Assembly (NCBI GenBank): GCA_963761975.1
Contig: CAVXIR010000004.1
Span: 868,001 to 932,000, forward strand
Source: JAMQPK01 sp963761975
GTDB lineage: Bacteria > Acidobacteriota > Vicinamibacteria > Vicinamibacterales > JAMQPK01
Length of the DNA: 64,000 bases
Direction of reading: 5' to 3'
The notes beneath the pieces were generated by a model. It was not told where the DNA came from. It saw only the letters and a program-made list of their open reading frames with translations, and made no database searches. The position numbers were made by a program, and so were the translations under genes. Each line of letters starts with the position of its first letter. Positions within the stretch are counted from its first letter, which is position 1. Shown here piece by piece: positions 53,908-62,945 of this stretch.

Positions 53908-54454
53908 AAGACAGTTGAGGCCTCTACCCGCAAGCAATGGCGAAGCTGGCTCGCCAAACATCACGCCTCCCAGTCCGAAGTCTGGCTCATCTTCCACAAG
54001 AAGCACACCGGCAAGCTCTCGGTTGCCTACAAAGACGCCCTTGACGAGGCGTTGTGTTATGGATGGATCGACAGCCTCATCAAACGCATCGATGACGATC
54101 GATATGCACGCAAATTCACGCCGCGCAAACCGGGGAGCAACTGGTCGAGCATCAATGTGAAGCGTTACAACGAGTTGAAGGCGGAAAGAAAGCTCGCGCC
54201 CCCAGGGCTTGCACGCAGCCCCGACGGCCAACCGATCGTGGACGCGCCACGGCCAGCGAACCTCCCGGCGTACATCGAGAAGGCAATCAAGCAGGACGCG
54301 AAGGCGTGGACGTTTTTCCAAGGCCTCGCGCCATCGTACCGTCGGCTGGTACATCAGCTGGATTGACGCCGCTAAGCGCGAGGAGACCAAACGGACGCGC
54401 CTTGTCCATGTCGTTGAAAGGTTGAGAAAAGGCAGGAAACCAGGGCTTGAATAA
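53905..54454 (+). CDS. YdeI/OmpD-associated family protein, one frameshift near the end
   Basis: The main frame (53905-54366) encodes SRKQWRSWLAKHH-like and SVAYKDALDEALCYGWIDSL plus RKFTPRKPGSNWSSINVKR, the YdeI family core. After about 54340 the expected ending WIDAAKREETKRTRLVHVVE is in the next frame, ending at 54454. One inserted base explains this. Unshifted, the protein stops at 54366 with 153 residues. The biochemical role of the family is unknown. Confidence 0.82.
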
Positions 54455-54496
54455 TTGGCGATTCTCAATTCGCCATTGCCGGATGGATTGCAGATT

Positions 54497-55249
54497 TTAG
54501 ATTGCCGCTTTCGCGCCTGCCCCAATCGGCCCGAGGGCCAGCAACTGTTCCACTCGGGCGCGGACCTCGTCAGCCAGCCTTTCCCGGTCGGAGATATTCA
54601 TGCCAACCGTTTCGACGGGTGTGCCGATGCGGATGCTGACCGTTGCCGGCCTCACGATCGGGCTTCCCTTCTGCATCGATGCGGTCCCACCCTGGATGGC
54701 GACAGGCACGACAGGCACCTGCGCCTTCAGCGCCATGAGAAATGGGCCACGCTTGAACGGAAGCAATGAGCCCGTGCGGCTGCGCGTGCCTTCGGGAAAC
54801 GTCAGAAACGAGTTCCCCTGACGCAGCGACTCCGCAGCCTGTTCGATGGCCGCCATCGACTGCTCGCGGCTGCCACGGTCGATAGGCACGAAGCCGCCGA
54901 TTTGAAATGCGCGCCCCAACAGGGGCAGCCTGGTCAGTTCCCGCTTGAACAGCACATGCAGACGCGGATGCAGCGCCTGGAAGAGAATCGGCGGATCAAT
55001 ATTGCTTTGATGGTTCGAACAGAAAACCACCGCTCTGCCGGGCTGCAGGTGCTCGCGTCCCGCGACGCGTGTGCGGATGCCGGCAAGCGAAGTGCCCAGT
55101 GCGACACCCCAATGACCGAGCACATACAACAGGTTCTTCCAGCGGAACGAGAGTGCGAGGGCCATCCCGAGCGGCGCAGCGACGGCAACATAGAACGAGA
55201 CGGCGAGGTATGCGGCGAACGATCGAACGGCTGCGATAAGGGTCAGCAC
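54497..55249 (-). CDS. plsC: 1-acyl-sn-glycerol-3-phosphate acyltransferase (PlsC-like)
   Basis: 250 residues. An N-terminal membrane segment precedes the acyltransferase boxes: CSNHQSNIDPPIL (NHX4D), GGFVPIDRGSREQS, LTFPEGTRSRTG and VVPVAIQGG. It acylates lysophosphatidic acid at the inner membrane. Alone on the minus strand just downstream of the carD terminator. Confidence 0.93.
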   Translation of the reverse strand: MLTLIAAVRSFAAYLAVSFYVAVAAPLGMALALSFRWKNLLYVLGHWGVALGTSLAGIRTRVAGREHLQPGRAVVFCSNHQSNIDPPILFQALHPRLHVLFKRELTRLPLLGRAFQIGGFVPIDRGSREQSMAAIEQAAESLRQGNSFLTFPEGTRSRTGSLLPFKRGPFLMALKAQVPVVPVAIQGGTASMQKGSPIVRPATVSIRIGTPVETVGMNISDRERLADEVRARVEQLLALGPIGAGAKAAI

Positions 55250-55262
55250 GGTGTTGAGCGTA

Positions 55263-55298
55263 CAAAAAAAAGGCGGGTCTGGGAATGCCAGACCCGCC
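55263..55298 (-). terminator. Intrinsic terminator of carD
   Basis: Perfect 11-bp stem GGCGGGTCTGG / CCAGACCCGCC with a five-base loop, followed on the minus strand by a run of eight T (A-run at 55264-55271). It begins 27 bases after the carD stop codon. Confidence 0.9.
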
Positions 55299-55324
55299 CA
55301 CTACACGACGTCGATCGACGAACC

Positions 55325-55909
55325 CTACGAGGCCCGAACGGCCCGCCGCGGCACCACGGTGCGCGCTGCGGGAGGTGCGGCCTTCGCCGCTTTCGCGCGC
55401 GCCATGGCGCGCGTGCGCGTCGCGAAGCTGCGCTCGAGCGCCTTTTCCACCCGGCCTTCGATTGACTCGGCCGTCTCGCGCATCACTTCGGAAATTTCGG
55501 ACACGATCAGGAACTTCGCCCGATCGAGCATCCGCTTTTCGCGGAACGACAGGCTTTTGGATCGGCTCAGCAGCGTGAGGCTTTTCAGCACATCCGCCAC
55601 GTCGTAGATCGAGCCGGTCCGCATCTTGTCCGAGTTGTCCTTGAATCGACCCTTCCAGTTCTGGTGGTTGTCGATTTTGCCATTGCCGAGCGCATTGAAC
55701 AGCCGATCGACCTCTTCGTCGCCGATTGCGCGACGCAGGCCAACGCCGTCAACGTTGTCGATCGGTACGAGCACGGTGGTCTCGTTGGCAACGATGCGAA
55801 GATGATAGAAGCCGCAGGTGGTACCGAGAATGGTCTTCTCTTCGATACGTGTGACGACGCCGAGCCCTTGGTTGGGGTAGATGACCTTGTCTCCGACCTG
55901 GAATGTCAC
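55325..55909 (-). CDS. carD: CarD-family transcriptional regulator
   Basis: 194 residues. The N-terminal Tudor-like RNA-polymerase-interaction domain is FQVGDKVIYPNQGLGVVTRIEEKTI; a helical C-terminal domain (LKSLTLLSRSKSLSFREKRML, ISEVMRETAES) follows. CarD binds the beta subunit and stabilises open promoter complexes, notably at rRNA promoters. An Ala/Arg-rich C-terminal tail (about residues 160-194) is additional and may bind DNA. Monocistronic with a strong terminator. Confidence 0.94.
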   Translation of the reverse strand: MTFQVGDKVIYPNQGLGVVTRIEEKTILGTTCGFYHLRIVANETTVLVPIDNVDGVGLRRAIGDEEVDRLFNALGNGKIDNHQNWKGRFKDNSDKMRTGSIYDVADVLKSLTLLSRSKSLSFREKRMLDRAKFLIVSEISEVMRETAESIEGRVEKALERSFATRTRAMARAKAAKAAPPAARTVVPRRAVRAS

Positions 55910-56090
55910 AGTGATTCCCCCGTCATGCGGTGCGTGATGAAGGCGCGAAACTGACTATGAACGTCCTTCCAGTATACTGCGGAAAAAGCCCAACGAGCAA
56001 CGGAATGTGGCAAAAAATCGCGCATTTTTGCCCTATGTTCGCTACTTCACACAACTGCACGCTTGCGCCAATGATGGCTGTAACACTTTG

Positions 56091-58115
56091 ATGTATAAGC
56101 AAGTAGGTCACGTTGTCGCCGTCCTCGCGTTCGCGTCGGCGCCTGCGTTCGGCCAAGTGACCTTTTCGAAAGAGGTTGCACCGATCGCTTTCCGCAAGTG
56201 CGTGCAATGCCACCACACGGGCGGTTCCGCACCTTTCAGTCTGCTCGATTACGTCAGCGCGCGATCGCACGCGACGCAGATCGCCCTCGTCACGAAGAAT
56301 CGCGTGATGCCGCCGTGGAAAGTGGACCCATCGGAACACAAGTTCATTGGATTGGATCCGTTGACCAATGCGGAAATCGAAATCTTTCAGCGTTGGGTGG
56401 CTGACGGAGCTCGCGAAGGTAATCGACGGGATTTGCCCAAAGAGCCGACGATAAACGTCGGCTGGCAACTCGGTACACCCGATCTCGTGATCACATTGCC
56501 GAAGCCGTACGTGCTCGCGGCGGACGGTCCGGACGTTTCCCGTGTGTTCGTGTTGCCGCTACAGGTCGATCGACTGCGCTACGTGCGCGGCATCGAATTC
56601 CGCGCGAACAATCCGCGGGTTCATCACGCCAACATCCGTGTCGATCCAACGCCGGCGTCACGTCAACTCGACGAACAGGATCCCACGCCCGGATACGACG
56701 GCATCATCCTGCGATCCGCGGTCTATCCGGACGGACATTTCCTTGGATGGACCCCCGGTCAGGCCGCTCCGCTGCTGCCGAAAGGACTCGGGTGGAATCT
56801 GGCGCCCAATAGCGACGCCGTTCTGCAGTTGCACCTCGTGCCCAGTGGAAAGCCGGAATCGATTCAACCTTCCATCGGCTTGTACTTCACAGACGATCCG
56901 CCACAGCTGGCGCCTGTGATGATGCGGCTATCCAATCAGCGCATCGACATCCCGGCCGGCGATCGCGACTACATCGCAACCGACTCATTCCTGATGCCGG
57001 TGGACGTCGACGTGCTGGCTGTGCAGCCCCATGCACATTACCTCGCCCGCAATGTGACCGCCATCGCCACACTGCCCGACGGCACCAGCCGGACGCTGAT
57101 TTCAATTTCCGATTGGGACCTCCGATGGCAACACGTCTATCGGTATCAGAGTCCAGTGCCTCTGCCGAAAGGCACAACGGTGACGATGAAGTATCGATAC
57201 GACAACTCCGACGGCAACCCTCGCAATCCGTCCGCTCCGCCTGTGCAGGTGCCGTGGGGGCAACAGTCTCGCGAAGAGATGGGAGATTTCTGGCTGCAGG
57301 TGATGCCGAAAAGCCCGGGCGACCGGCAGCTGCTCGACCAGACGTTTCGCGCAAAGTGGATGGCCTCCGATGTCGTCGGACTGGAATCGCTGATTCGGCG
57401 CGAGCCCGATCGCGCAGCGCTGCGGGACGACATCGCGGTGCTCTACATGGAGCTGGAACGACCGTCGGAGGCGGTGCTCCATTTCGAAGCGGCTTTGAAA
57501 CTGAAGCCGGGATTCGCCTCCGCCCACTTCAACTACGGAACGGCTCTCGCGGCCGCGGGCAGAACGGACGATGCCGTGGCGGAGTATCAACGTGCGCTCC
57601 AACTGCGACCCGATTATGCGATTGCCCACAACAACCTTGGAACGGCGCTGCTTCACCTCGGCCGCGCCCAGGCGGCCCTTGCGTCGTTCCGGGAAGCCGC
57701 CCGGATTGATCCGCGTTTGGGTGAGGCGCATCTCAATGTGGGTCTGATTTCGCGTGCGCTGGGAGATACCCCTGAAGCGGTCGCCAGGTTCCGTCGCGCG
57801 ATCGAGTTGAATCCGGACTGGGTCACGGCCATCGCAAGCCTGGCTTCGCTGCTGGCAGCGTCTTCAGACTCCGCGGTTCGAAATCCATCGGAAGCGGTTC
57901 GGCTCGCTGAACGGGCTGTAACGCTGACGTTGAGGCGCGATGCAAACACGCTGGATGTGCTCGCCGTTGCACAGGCGTCGGCAGGCGACTTCGATCGCGC
58001 GGTGGCGGTTGCCGACGAGGCCCTCGCGCTGAGCCCGCCCCCTGCACTCGCCGAGATGATTCGCCGCCACCAGGCGTTATTTAGAAAGCACGAGCCGTAT
58101 GTGTCTAGCCGGTAG
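56091..58115 (+). CDS. Cytochrome c / copper-monooxygenase-like / TPR fusion protein
   Basis: 674 residues from ATG 56091, which gives a clean signal peptide (GHVVAVLAFASAPAFGQV); the open frame begins earlier at 56007 without support. An N-terminal c-type heme motif CVQCHH lies in IAFRKCVQCHHTGGSAPFSL. The next about 330 residues carry histidine motifs of copper type II ascorbate-dependent monooxygenases: NPRVHHANIRVD, VLQLHLVPSG and VQPHAHYLARNV. Four to five TPR repeats (HFNYGTALAAAGRTDDAVAE, AIAHNNLGTALLHLGRAQAA) end the protein. It is periplasmic and possibly oxidises a small molecule; substrate unknown. Confidence 0.85.
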   Translation: MYKQVGHVVAVLAFASAPAFGQVTFSKEVAPIAFRKCVQCHHTGGSAPFSLLDYVSARSHATQIALVTKNRVMPPWKVDPSEHKFIGLDPLTNAEIEIFQRWVADGAREGNRRDLPKEPTINVGWQLGTPDLVITLPKPYVLAADGPDVSRVFVLPLQVDRLRYVRGIEFRANNPRVHHANIRVDPTPASRQLDEQDPTPGYDGIILRSAVYPDGHFLGWTPGQAAPLLPKGLGWNLAPNSDAVLQLHLVPSGKPESIQPSIGLYFTDDPPQLAPVMMRLSNQRIDIPAGDRDYIATDSFLMPVDVDVLAVQPHAHYLARNVTAIATLPDGTSRTLISISDWDLRWQHVYRYQSPVPLPKGTTVTMKYRYDNSDGNPRNPSAPPVQVPWGQQSREEMGDFWLQVMPKSPGDRQLLDQTFRAKWMASDVVGLESLIRREPDRAALRDDIAVLYMELERPSEAVLHFEAALKLKPGFASAHFNYGTALAAAGRTDDAVAEYQRALQLRPDYAIAHNNLGTALLHLGRAQAALASFREAARIDPRLGEAHLNVGLISRALGDTPEAVARFRRAIELNPDWVTAIASLASLLAASSDSAVRNPSEAVRLAERAVTLTLRRDANTLDVLAVAQASAGDFDRAVAVADEALALSPPPALAEMIRRHQALFRKHEPYVSSR

Positions 58116-58124
58116 GTGGTTGGT

Positions 58125-58213
58125 GGTGCCGGAGGACGGAATCGAACCGTCACGGGGTTTAAGCCCCACGGGATTTTGAGTCCCGCGCGTCTGCCAGTTT
58201 CACCACTCCGGCC
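58125..58213 (-). tRNA. tRNA-Leu (CAA), CCA encoded
   Basis: On the minus strand GCCGGAG pairs with CTCCGGC around a class II tRNA with a long variable arm. The anticodon loop CTCAAAA sits in a CGGGA/TCCCG stem, giving anticodon CAA (Leu, codon UUG). The T-loop GGTTCGATTCC and a 3' CCA are genomically encoded. Confidence 0.93.
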
Positions 58214-58381
58214 AGGAGGAAGAGTTCGGTGAACGGATAATTATACTCGGTCGATTCGGGTGCGTTTATCCCTTCTTCCCTTGTCGTTTTCCTCCTTTCC
58301 GCCGTCCTGCTATCTGCCTGCGTTCGCTGGACGCCTCCCGCGCTCGCTCCGGTCGCCGCGGGCGCCTGCCGATCGGCGACC

Positions 58382-59278
58382 GTGCAGTGGTTTGCGCCGG
58401 CGGATCCGGTCGAGCGTAGATGGCTCGATTCGTGGTGCGCTGGGGTCGGAGACGTCACGATTTATCCGCCGGCCACGTCAAAATCCAGCCGAACGATCGG
58501 CGTCGAGGACATGACGTTCGTCAGTTGGAACGTCCACGTGGGCAGCGGCGACATTAGAGCCTTCGTGCGCGATCTTCGCGCAGGCGATCATACCGATGGG
58601 CGCAAGGTCGACCAGTACGTCCTGCTGCTGCAGGAAGCGGTCAGGACGGATGGTGTGCCTGCGTTTGCGCACAGCGCCAAAGGCGCCGACTACATCGCCG
58701 CGCATGAGACCGATGCCTCGATTGACATCGTTGAGATTGCGCGCGAGCTGGGTTTGTATTTGATTTATGTGCCGTCGATGCGCAATGGCAAGTCCGCTGA
58801 CGAGCCGCAGGAGGATCGCGGAAACGCGATTCTCTCGACCCTTCCGTTGACGGATCCCGTTGCCGTCGAGCTTCCGGGTGAACGCCAGCGGCGGGTCGTC
58901 ATCGTGGCACGGGCGGCGTCGGTCTCAGTCGGCACGATCCATCTCGACGCGTTGGGGAGCGGAAGTCGTCGGCTGTGGATGTTCTGGACACCGTGGATGC
59001 GGAATGTGCACATCCGATCGTTGGCGTCTCACTTGCCCGAGGGTCCTCTGGTCGTTGGCGCCGACCTTAACACCTGGCACGGCCCCGACGAGCTGGCCGT
59101 CAGATTTCTCAGTGGCATCACTCGCGAGACGCCTGTTTCAGTCGATCGTCACGGACTTGGGCTACGGGTCCTCGATTACCTGTTTTTTCGTGTCGGCGAA
59201 AACCGGCGAGCGCGGTACCGCCAACTTCAGAACCGATACGGCTCCGATCATCGGCCTCTCGTCGGCTGGGTCGAATAG
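58382..59278 (+). CDS. Endonuclease/exonuclease/phosphatase family protein (probable lipoprotein; start disturbed)
   Basis: 298 residues from GTG 58382. EEP-fold motifs are FVSWNVHVGSGD, LLQEAVR, LVVGADLNTWHG and GSDHRPLVGW. In the same frame upstream, up to about 58240, lies a perfect lipoprotein signal (SLVVFLLSAVLLSAC) but without ATG, GTG or TTG. A GTG at 58260 is in another frame, so a one-base indel in the signal region is likely and the real gene starts near 58260. It would hydrolyse phosphodiesters outside the cytoplasm. Confidence 0.82.
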   Translation: MQWFAPADPVERRWLDSWCAGVGDVTIYPPATSKSSRTIGVEDMTFVSWNVHVGSGDIRAFVRDLRAGDHTDGRKVDQYVLLLQEAVRTDGVPAFAHSAKGADYIAAHETDASIDIVEIARELGLYLIYVPSMRNGKSADEPQEDRGNAILSTLPLTDPVAVELPGERQRRVVIVARAASVSVGTIHLDALGSGSRRLWMFWTPWMRNVHIRSLASHLPEGPLVVGADLNTWHGPDELAVRFLSGITRETPVSVDRHGLGLRVLDYLFFRVGENRRARYRQLQNRYGSDHRPLVGWVE

Positions 59279-59289
59279 AGTGCCTCACC

Positions 59290-59829
59290 TCAGATTGCCA
59301 GCCCGCTCATCAGATATCTGTTGTCACGCAGCCACTTCCGCGCGCGTTGATAGTCGGGATACGCATGGGCGACCAGCCGCCAGAAATGGCGGGAATGATC
59401 GAGACGCCGCAAGTGCATGAGCTCGTGAATCAGTACGTAATCGCGCACATCATCGGGCATCAGAACGAGTCGCCAATTCAAAGAAATATGTCCTGACGGC
59501 GAGCACGATCCCCACCGCGACCGCTGATTACGTACACTGACACGTGAAACGATAAGACCATGATGGGAGGCGAGGTGATATAAGTGAGCGGGCAGTTCGA
59601 CGGACGCCTGTTGTTGTAGCTCCTTAATCGCTTCGGACGTGTACGCTAGACGAGGGGTGCCGCGTTGATCCATGCGGGCTCGTTGTTGTTCGATCCAGTG
59701 GCGCTGCTGCTCGGCGAACAACTCCGCGTGGCTTCGTGATCCCCATCTGGGTACCGTGATCCGAACACTTCCGTCCGCATTTACGCGGATTACATAACGT
59801 CGTGCCCGGGGATTTCTGACGAATTCCAT
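59290..59829 (-). CDS. YgjP/SprT-like (DUF45) metallopeptidase
   Basis: 179 residues from ATG 59829; the open frame to 60114 overlaps the divergent gene and lacks family sequence. QRSRWGSCSPSGHISLNWRL and DYVLIHELMHLRRLDHSRHFW (HExxH plus downstream His) are diagnostic of the YgjP/DUF45 family. Putative zinc protease, function unknown; family members are sometimes linked to restriction systems, none of which is seen here. Confidence 0.88.
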   Translation of the reverse strand: MEFVRNPRARRYVIRVNADGSVRITVPRWGSRSHAELFAEQQRHWIEQQRARMDQRGTPRLAYTSEAIKELQQQASVELPAHLYHLASHHGLIVSRVSVRNQRSRWGSCSPSGHISLNWRLVLMPDDVRDYVLIHELMHLRRLDHSRHFWRLVAHAYPDYQRARKWLRDNRYLMSGLAI

Positions 59830-59882
59830 AGGAGAAAGACTATAGTACGTCGGCACGGATCCTGAATAGACCGGTACGGAAA

Positions 59883-60701
59883 ATGCGGGCTCCTGTCTTC
59901 CTTGTCGGCGTGGTTCTCCTGGCGGCGACGGCCGCTGCCCAGTACGGAGAACCGCGGCTGTCCCGCCAGTCGCCCCACGCCTCGGACCCTTCCGGGGTCC
60001 TGCCCGACTACGACGGCGGCTTCCGCTTTTGCCGCGTCTGGTTTCGCAACGGGTCGGCAGGCGACGGCGATGGTTGGTACGTTGATTACCCGCGCGCCGA
60101 CGAGAACCTGTCAATCCGTCTGATGGAGGTCACTAAGACGCGGGTGACGCAGGACGGCGAAGGCAACCCATATCCGGTGATCGTCAGGCTGACCGATCCG
60201 TCTCTCTTCCATTGCCCGTTCCTCATGATGAGCGAGCCGGGTGGCTCGTATTTCAACAACGAAGAGGTAGCCAACCTGCGCTCGTATCTTTTGAAGGGCG
60301 GATTCCTCTGGGTTGACGATTTCTGGGGGAGCCGGGCATGGCAGAACTGGGAAAACCAAATCGGCAAGGCACTCTCACCCGCTGAGTACCCGATCCGCGA
60401 CCTGACCGTGGACCATACGATGTTCCGTATGCTTTTCCCGGTCCATGTGCTGCCGCAGATTCCGAACGTCGGGCTGTGGCGGTTGGAGCGCCGCACCTCG
60501 GAGCGCGGTCAGGACAGCGACGAGCTGCACGTGCGCGGCATCTACGACAAGCACGGGCGCGTCATGGTGCTGATGACCCACAACACCGATTTCGGCGACG
60601 CCTACGAGCGCGAAGCCGAAGATCCCAGCTATTTCCACACCTTCTCGGTCAACGGCTACGCCATCGGCATCGACGTGCTGCTGTACTCGATGACGCACTA
60701 G
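59883..60701 (+). CDS. DUF4159 secreted protein
   Basis: 272 residues. The signal peptide MRAPVFLVGVVLLAATAAAQ is followed by a glutamine-amidotransferase-like fold typical of DUF4159: FRFCRVWFRN, ENLSIRLMEVTKTRV, LMMSEPGGSYFNNEEVANLR, GGFLWVDDFWGSRAW, HTMFRMLFPV and a C-terminal NGYAIGIDVLLYSMTH. Usually found next to MoxR/DUF58 operons; here it stands alone. Function unknown. Confidence 0.88.
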   Translation: MRAPVFLVGVVLLAATAAAQYGEPRLSRQSPHASDPSGVLPDYDGGFRFCRVWFRNGSAGDGDGWYVDYPRADENLSIRLMEVTKTRVTQDGEGNPYPVIVRLTDPSLFHCPFLMMSEPGGSYFNNEEVANLRSYLLKGGFLWVDDFWGSRAWQNWENQIGKALSPAEYPIRDLTVDHTMFRMLFPVHVLPQIPNVGLWRLERRTSERGQDSDELHVRGIYDKHGRVMVLMTHNTDFGDAYEREAEDPSYFHTFSVNGYAIGIDVLLYSMTH

Positions 60702-60745
60702 CTAGCTGGTAGCCGATAGCCGATAGCCGGTAGCCGGTAGCCGGT
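60702..60745. repeat. GGTAGCCGATAGCC micro-repeat
   Basis: About six imperfect GGTAGCCGATAGCC units between convergent genes; same family as 14675, 25716 and 36301. Confidence 0.7.
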
Positions 60746-60752
60746 CGCCGTT

Positions 60753-61274
60753 CTACTTCACGATCGTTGCCTTTACCTCAATAGATAACTTTCGTTTCGT
60801 CCGGGGATCCGCTGTCTCGAAGGCCACTACCGGCTTGCCCGAATCGAGTATCAGCGCAAATGAGTTCTGCCAGAAAAGCGTAGAGTCAACAGTCTTCCCC
60901 GGGCCGCTGTCGCCCCGGCTTTCGACAGTCAGCTGCAGCCGGATGCGACCGTCCAGAATAATTGGCATCGCGTCCACTGAGATCGACCGATCCTCGAACG
61001 ATCCGCGCGTTCGTCCGGTTGCGCGGTCGGCAAGCATCACCATCAGAGTCTTGGGCTGCGGCGCTGAACCTTCTCCCTGATCGGTGACGGATACATCCAG
61101 GCGGATGTTCACCCGTTGGCCATTTAGCGGATCCGTAAGCGGGTTGGGAGGCTTCGGCGGCTCAGGAGCCTTGGTCGTCGCTGGAGCCGGTGGAGCGGCC
61201 GGGGTTTTGGCAGGCTGCTGGGCAAAGACCGAGACCGTAAGGACGCCGACCATTAATGCGACCAGACTCCTCAT
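60753..61274 (-). CDS. Secreted protein of unknown function, third gene of the ECF sigma unit
   Basis: 173 residues from ATG 61274, which has AAGGAG nine bases upstream; ATG 61292 is an alternative. The signal peptide SLVALMVGVLTVSVFAQQ precedes a Pro/Ala-rich linker and a beta-rich domain (GQRVNIRLDVSVTDQ, DGRIRLQLTVESRG, SIEVKATIVK). It follows the anti-sigma-like gene directly and is likely a downstream effector of the same unit. Confidence 0.8.
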   Translation of the reverse strand: MRSLVALMVGVLTVSVFAQQPAKTPAAPPAPATTKAPEPPKPPNPLTDPLNGQRVNIRLDVSVTDQGEGSAPQPKTLMVMLADRATGRTRGSFEDRSISVDAMPIILDGRIRLQLTVESRGDSGPGKTVDSTLFWQNSFALILDSGKPVVAFETADPRTKRKLSIEVKATIVK

Positions 61275-61284
61275 GCGTAACTCC

Positions 61285-61812
61285 TTAGTCATTAGACGCG
61301 ACCAGAGGTTCGATTGTGATGTCCTCGATTTCTATGTCCTCGATCGTCATCGCTGGACTTTCGAGCGGCGGTACGTCAAGCGCCGACAGAACGATTGGCT
61401 CAGTCCCCAAAGGTTCGAGCGAAGTCATGACCGGCGCAAGGGCGATCGAAGCCTCAGCATCTGGCTGCACAGGGAGTCGCACAACCTGACGGCTCTCCGG
61501 TCGGGGTGCTGCGCGTGCGGGCGTTGTGACGGGCGTGACCTGCTCGACGGTGCGCGCTTCGGGCATCTCCGGCCGTTGCGCTTGTGGCCCTGTGACCGGC
61601 ACGCTTGCGCGATTCAACATCACAATCAGAATCACGGCACCGACCGCTGCGACGCTGACGATCCCAATCGCAAACACAAATCGCCGGCGAGCGGGCTCGA
61701 CATGGCCGCGCACCTGCGACATGACGTCGTAGGTGAACGAACGGCTCGGTTCGCCGGACACCATCTCCCGGGCGGCCCTATCGATGAGCTTGTCGAGATC
61801 CTGGGGGTTCAT
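61285..61812 (-). CDS. Anti-sigma-factor-like single-pass membrane protein
   Basis: 175 residues. The short N-terminal helical region (NPQDLDKLIDRAAREM) lacks a zinc-binding HxxxCxxC motif. One transmembrane helix (FVFAIGIVSVAAVGAVILIV) precedes a Pro-rich periplasmic part. Four-base overlap with the ECF sigma gene and the topology suggest an anti-sigma factor, but the sigma-binding domain is short, so the function is inferred. Confidence 0.75.
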   Translation of the reverse strand: MNPQDLDKLIDRAAREMVSGEPSRSFTYDVMSQVRGHVEPARRRFVFAIGIVSVAAVGAVILIVMLNRASVPVTGPQAQRPEMPEARTVEQVTPVTTPARAAPRPESRQVVRLPVQPDAEASIALAPVMTSLEPLGTEPIVLSALDVPPLESPAMTIEDIEIEDITIEPLVASND

Positions 61813-62384
61813 ATTTCAGTGCCGAGCGCTTTCTTGAGTCGCAATCGTGCGTCGCGGACGCGGCCGCGGAACGTGCCCGGTGGAATGTTCAGCGCCTTGG
61901 CCAGCTCATCCTGCGTGAGATCCCCTGCCGCGGCCAGAAGAAGCGCATCGCGCAGCTTCGGTGGCAGTTGGCGGATGTGCCGTCGCACGGTGGCCACGGT
62001 CTCGGCCGTCTGCAGCCTCGCTTCGGGTGACCGTGTCGGCGATCGCACACCATCGAGCTCGCCCGCTGAAGTGAACATCCTCCTCACCTTCCAACTGAGC
62101 CGACGCCGGCGGCTCAACGACAACCGCCACGCGATCGAGATCATCCAGGTCCGCACGCTGGCGTCGCCGCGAAACTGATCGATCCGCCGGTAAGCCAGCA
62201 CGAGTGCTTCCTGTGCGACGTCTTCGGCGTCGGCTGCATTCCCGAGGGCGGCGAGCGCCGCACGGTAAACCGCGCTCCGATGGCGATCCACGAGTTCGCC
62301 GAAGGCGGCAGCATCGCCCCCGCGAACCTGTTCGACGAGGTCGCCATCATCCACCCACGCAATAGACGCCACCAGGTTTGCCAT
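61809..62384 (-). CDS. RNA polymerase ECF sigma factor
   Basis: 191 residues. Region 2 (FGELVDRHRSAVYRAALAAL, AEDVAQEALVLAYRRIDQFR) and region 4 (IRQLPPKLRDALLLAAAGDL, TQDELAKALNIPPGTFRGRV) are complete. First gene of a three-gene unit with the anti-sigma-like protein and a secreted protein. Confidence 0.93.
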   Translation of the reverse strand: MANLVASIAWVDDGDLVEQVRGGDAAAFGELVDRHRSAVYRAALAALGNAADAEDVAQEALVLAYRRIDQFRGDASVRTWMISIAWRLSLSRRRRLSWKVRRMFTSAGELDGVRSPTRSPEARLQTAETVATVRRHIRQLPPKLRDALLLAAAGDLTQDELAKALNIPPGTFRGRVRDARLRLKKALGTEI

Positions 62385-62462
62385 TGTTGGGTCTCTAGTA
62401 GCCTGATAGCCGGTAAGCCGGCAGCCCGAAGCCTGTTAGAATCCGCGCCACAGGAGGCCTTC

Positions 62463-62945
62463 ATGCGCGTTCTCATCGCGGCCGGCGTCTTCGTATTCCT
62501 TTCTACGTCGACCTTGGCTCAGCAACCGGCCAGCCCACAGGCCCCAGCCGATCGAGCCAGCTTCATGTCGGCCGCCGATGTCGCCGCCGCGCTCGCGAAA
62601 GGGAAGCCCGACAGCCGCAGCACGAACGTGCGCGTGTTCAGTCTCGGTCCTTATAACGTAAACGTCGAAAAGCGCAATCCCGTTGCCCAGGGTGCTTCGT
62701 CTCATGAAGTGGTCGCCGAGCTGTTTCACGTCATCGACGGGTCGGGCGTCATCGTCACTGGCGGCACGATTCCAAACGGGACGAAGAACGGGACGAACCT
62801 GTCAGGGAAGGCAATTGAAGGAGGGACGCGGCAGGCCCTCAGCAAGGGCGATTGGGTGCTCGTTCCATCGGGCGTGCCTCACGAGTTCGTGGACATCAAG
62901 GGCAATCTGACGCTCATGTCCTTGTACCTTCCCAATCAGAAATAG
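62463..62945 (+). CDS. Secreted cupin-domain protein
   Basis: 160 residues from ATG 62463 with AGGAGG eight bases upstream; the longer frame from 62280 overlaps the sigma gene and is not used. The signal peptide MRVLIAAGVFVFLSTSTLAQ is followed by a single cupin: HEVVAELFHVIDGSGVIVTGG and GDWVLVPSGVPHEFVDIKG. The first cupin motif lacks the usual HxH pair, so metal binding is uncertain. Function unknown. Confidence 0.87.
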   Translation: MRVLIAAGVFVFLSTSTLAQQPASPQAPADRASFMSAADVAAALAKGKPDSRSTNVRVFSLGPYNVNVEKRNPVAQGASSHEVVAELFHVIDGSGVIVTGGTIPNGTKNGTNLSGKAIEGGTRQALSKGDWVLVPSGVPHEFVDIKGNLTLMSLYLPNQK

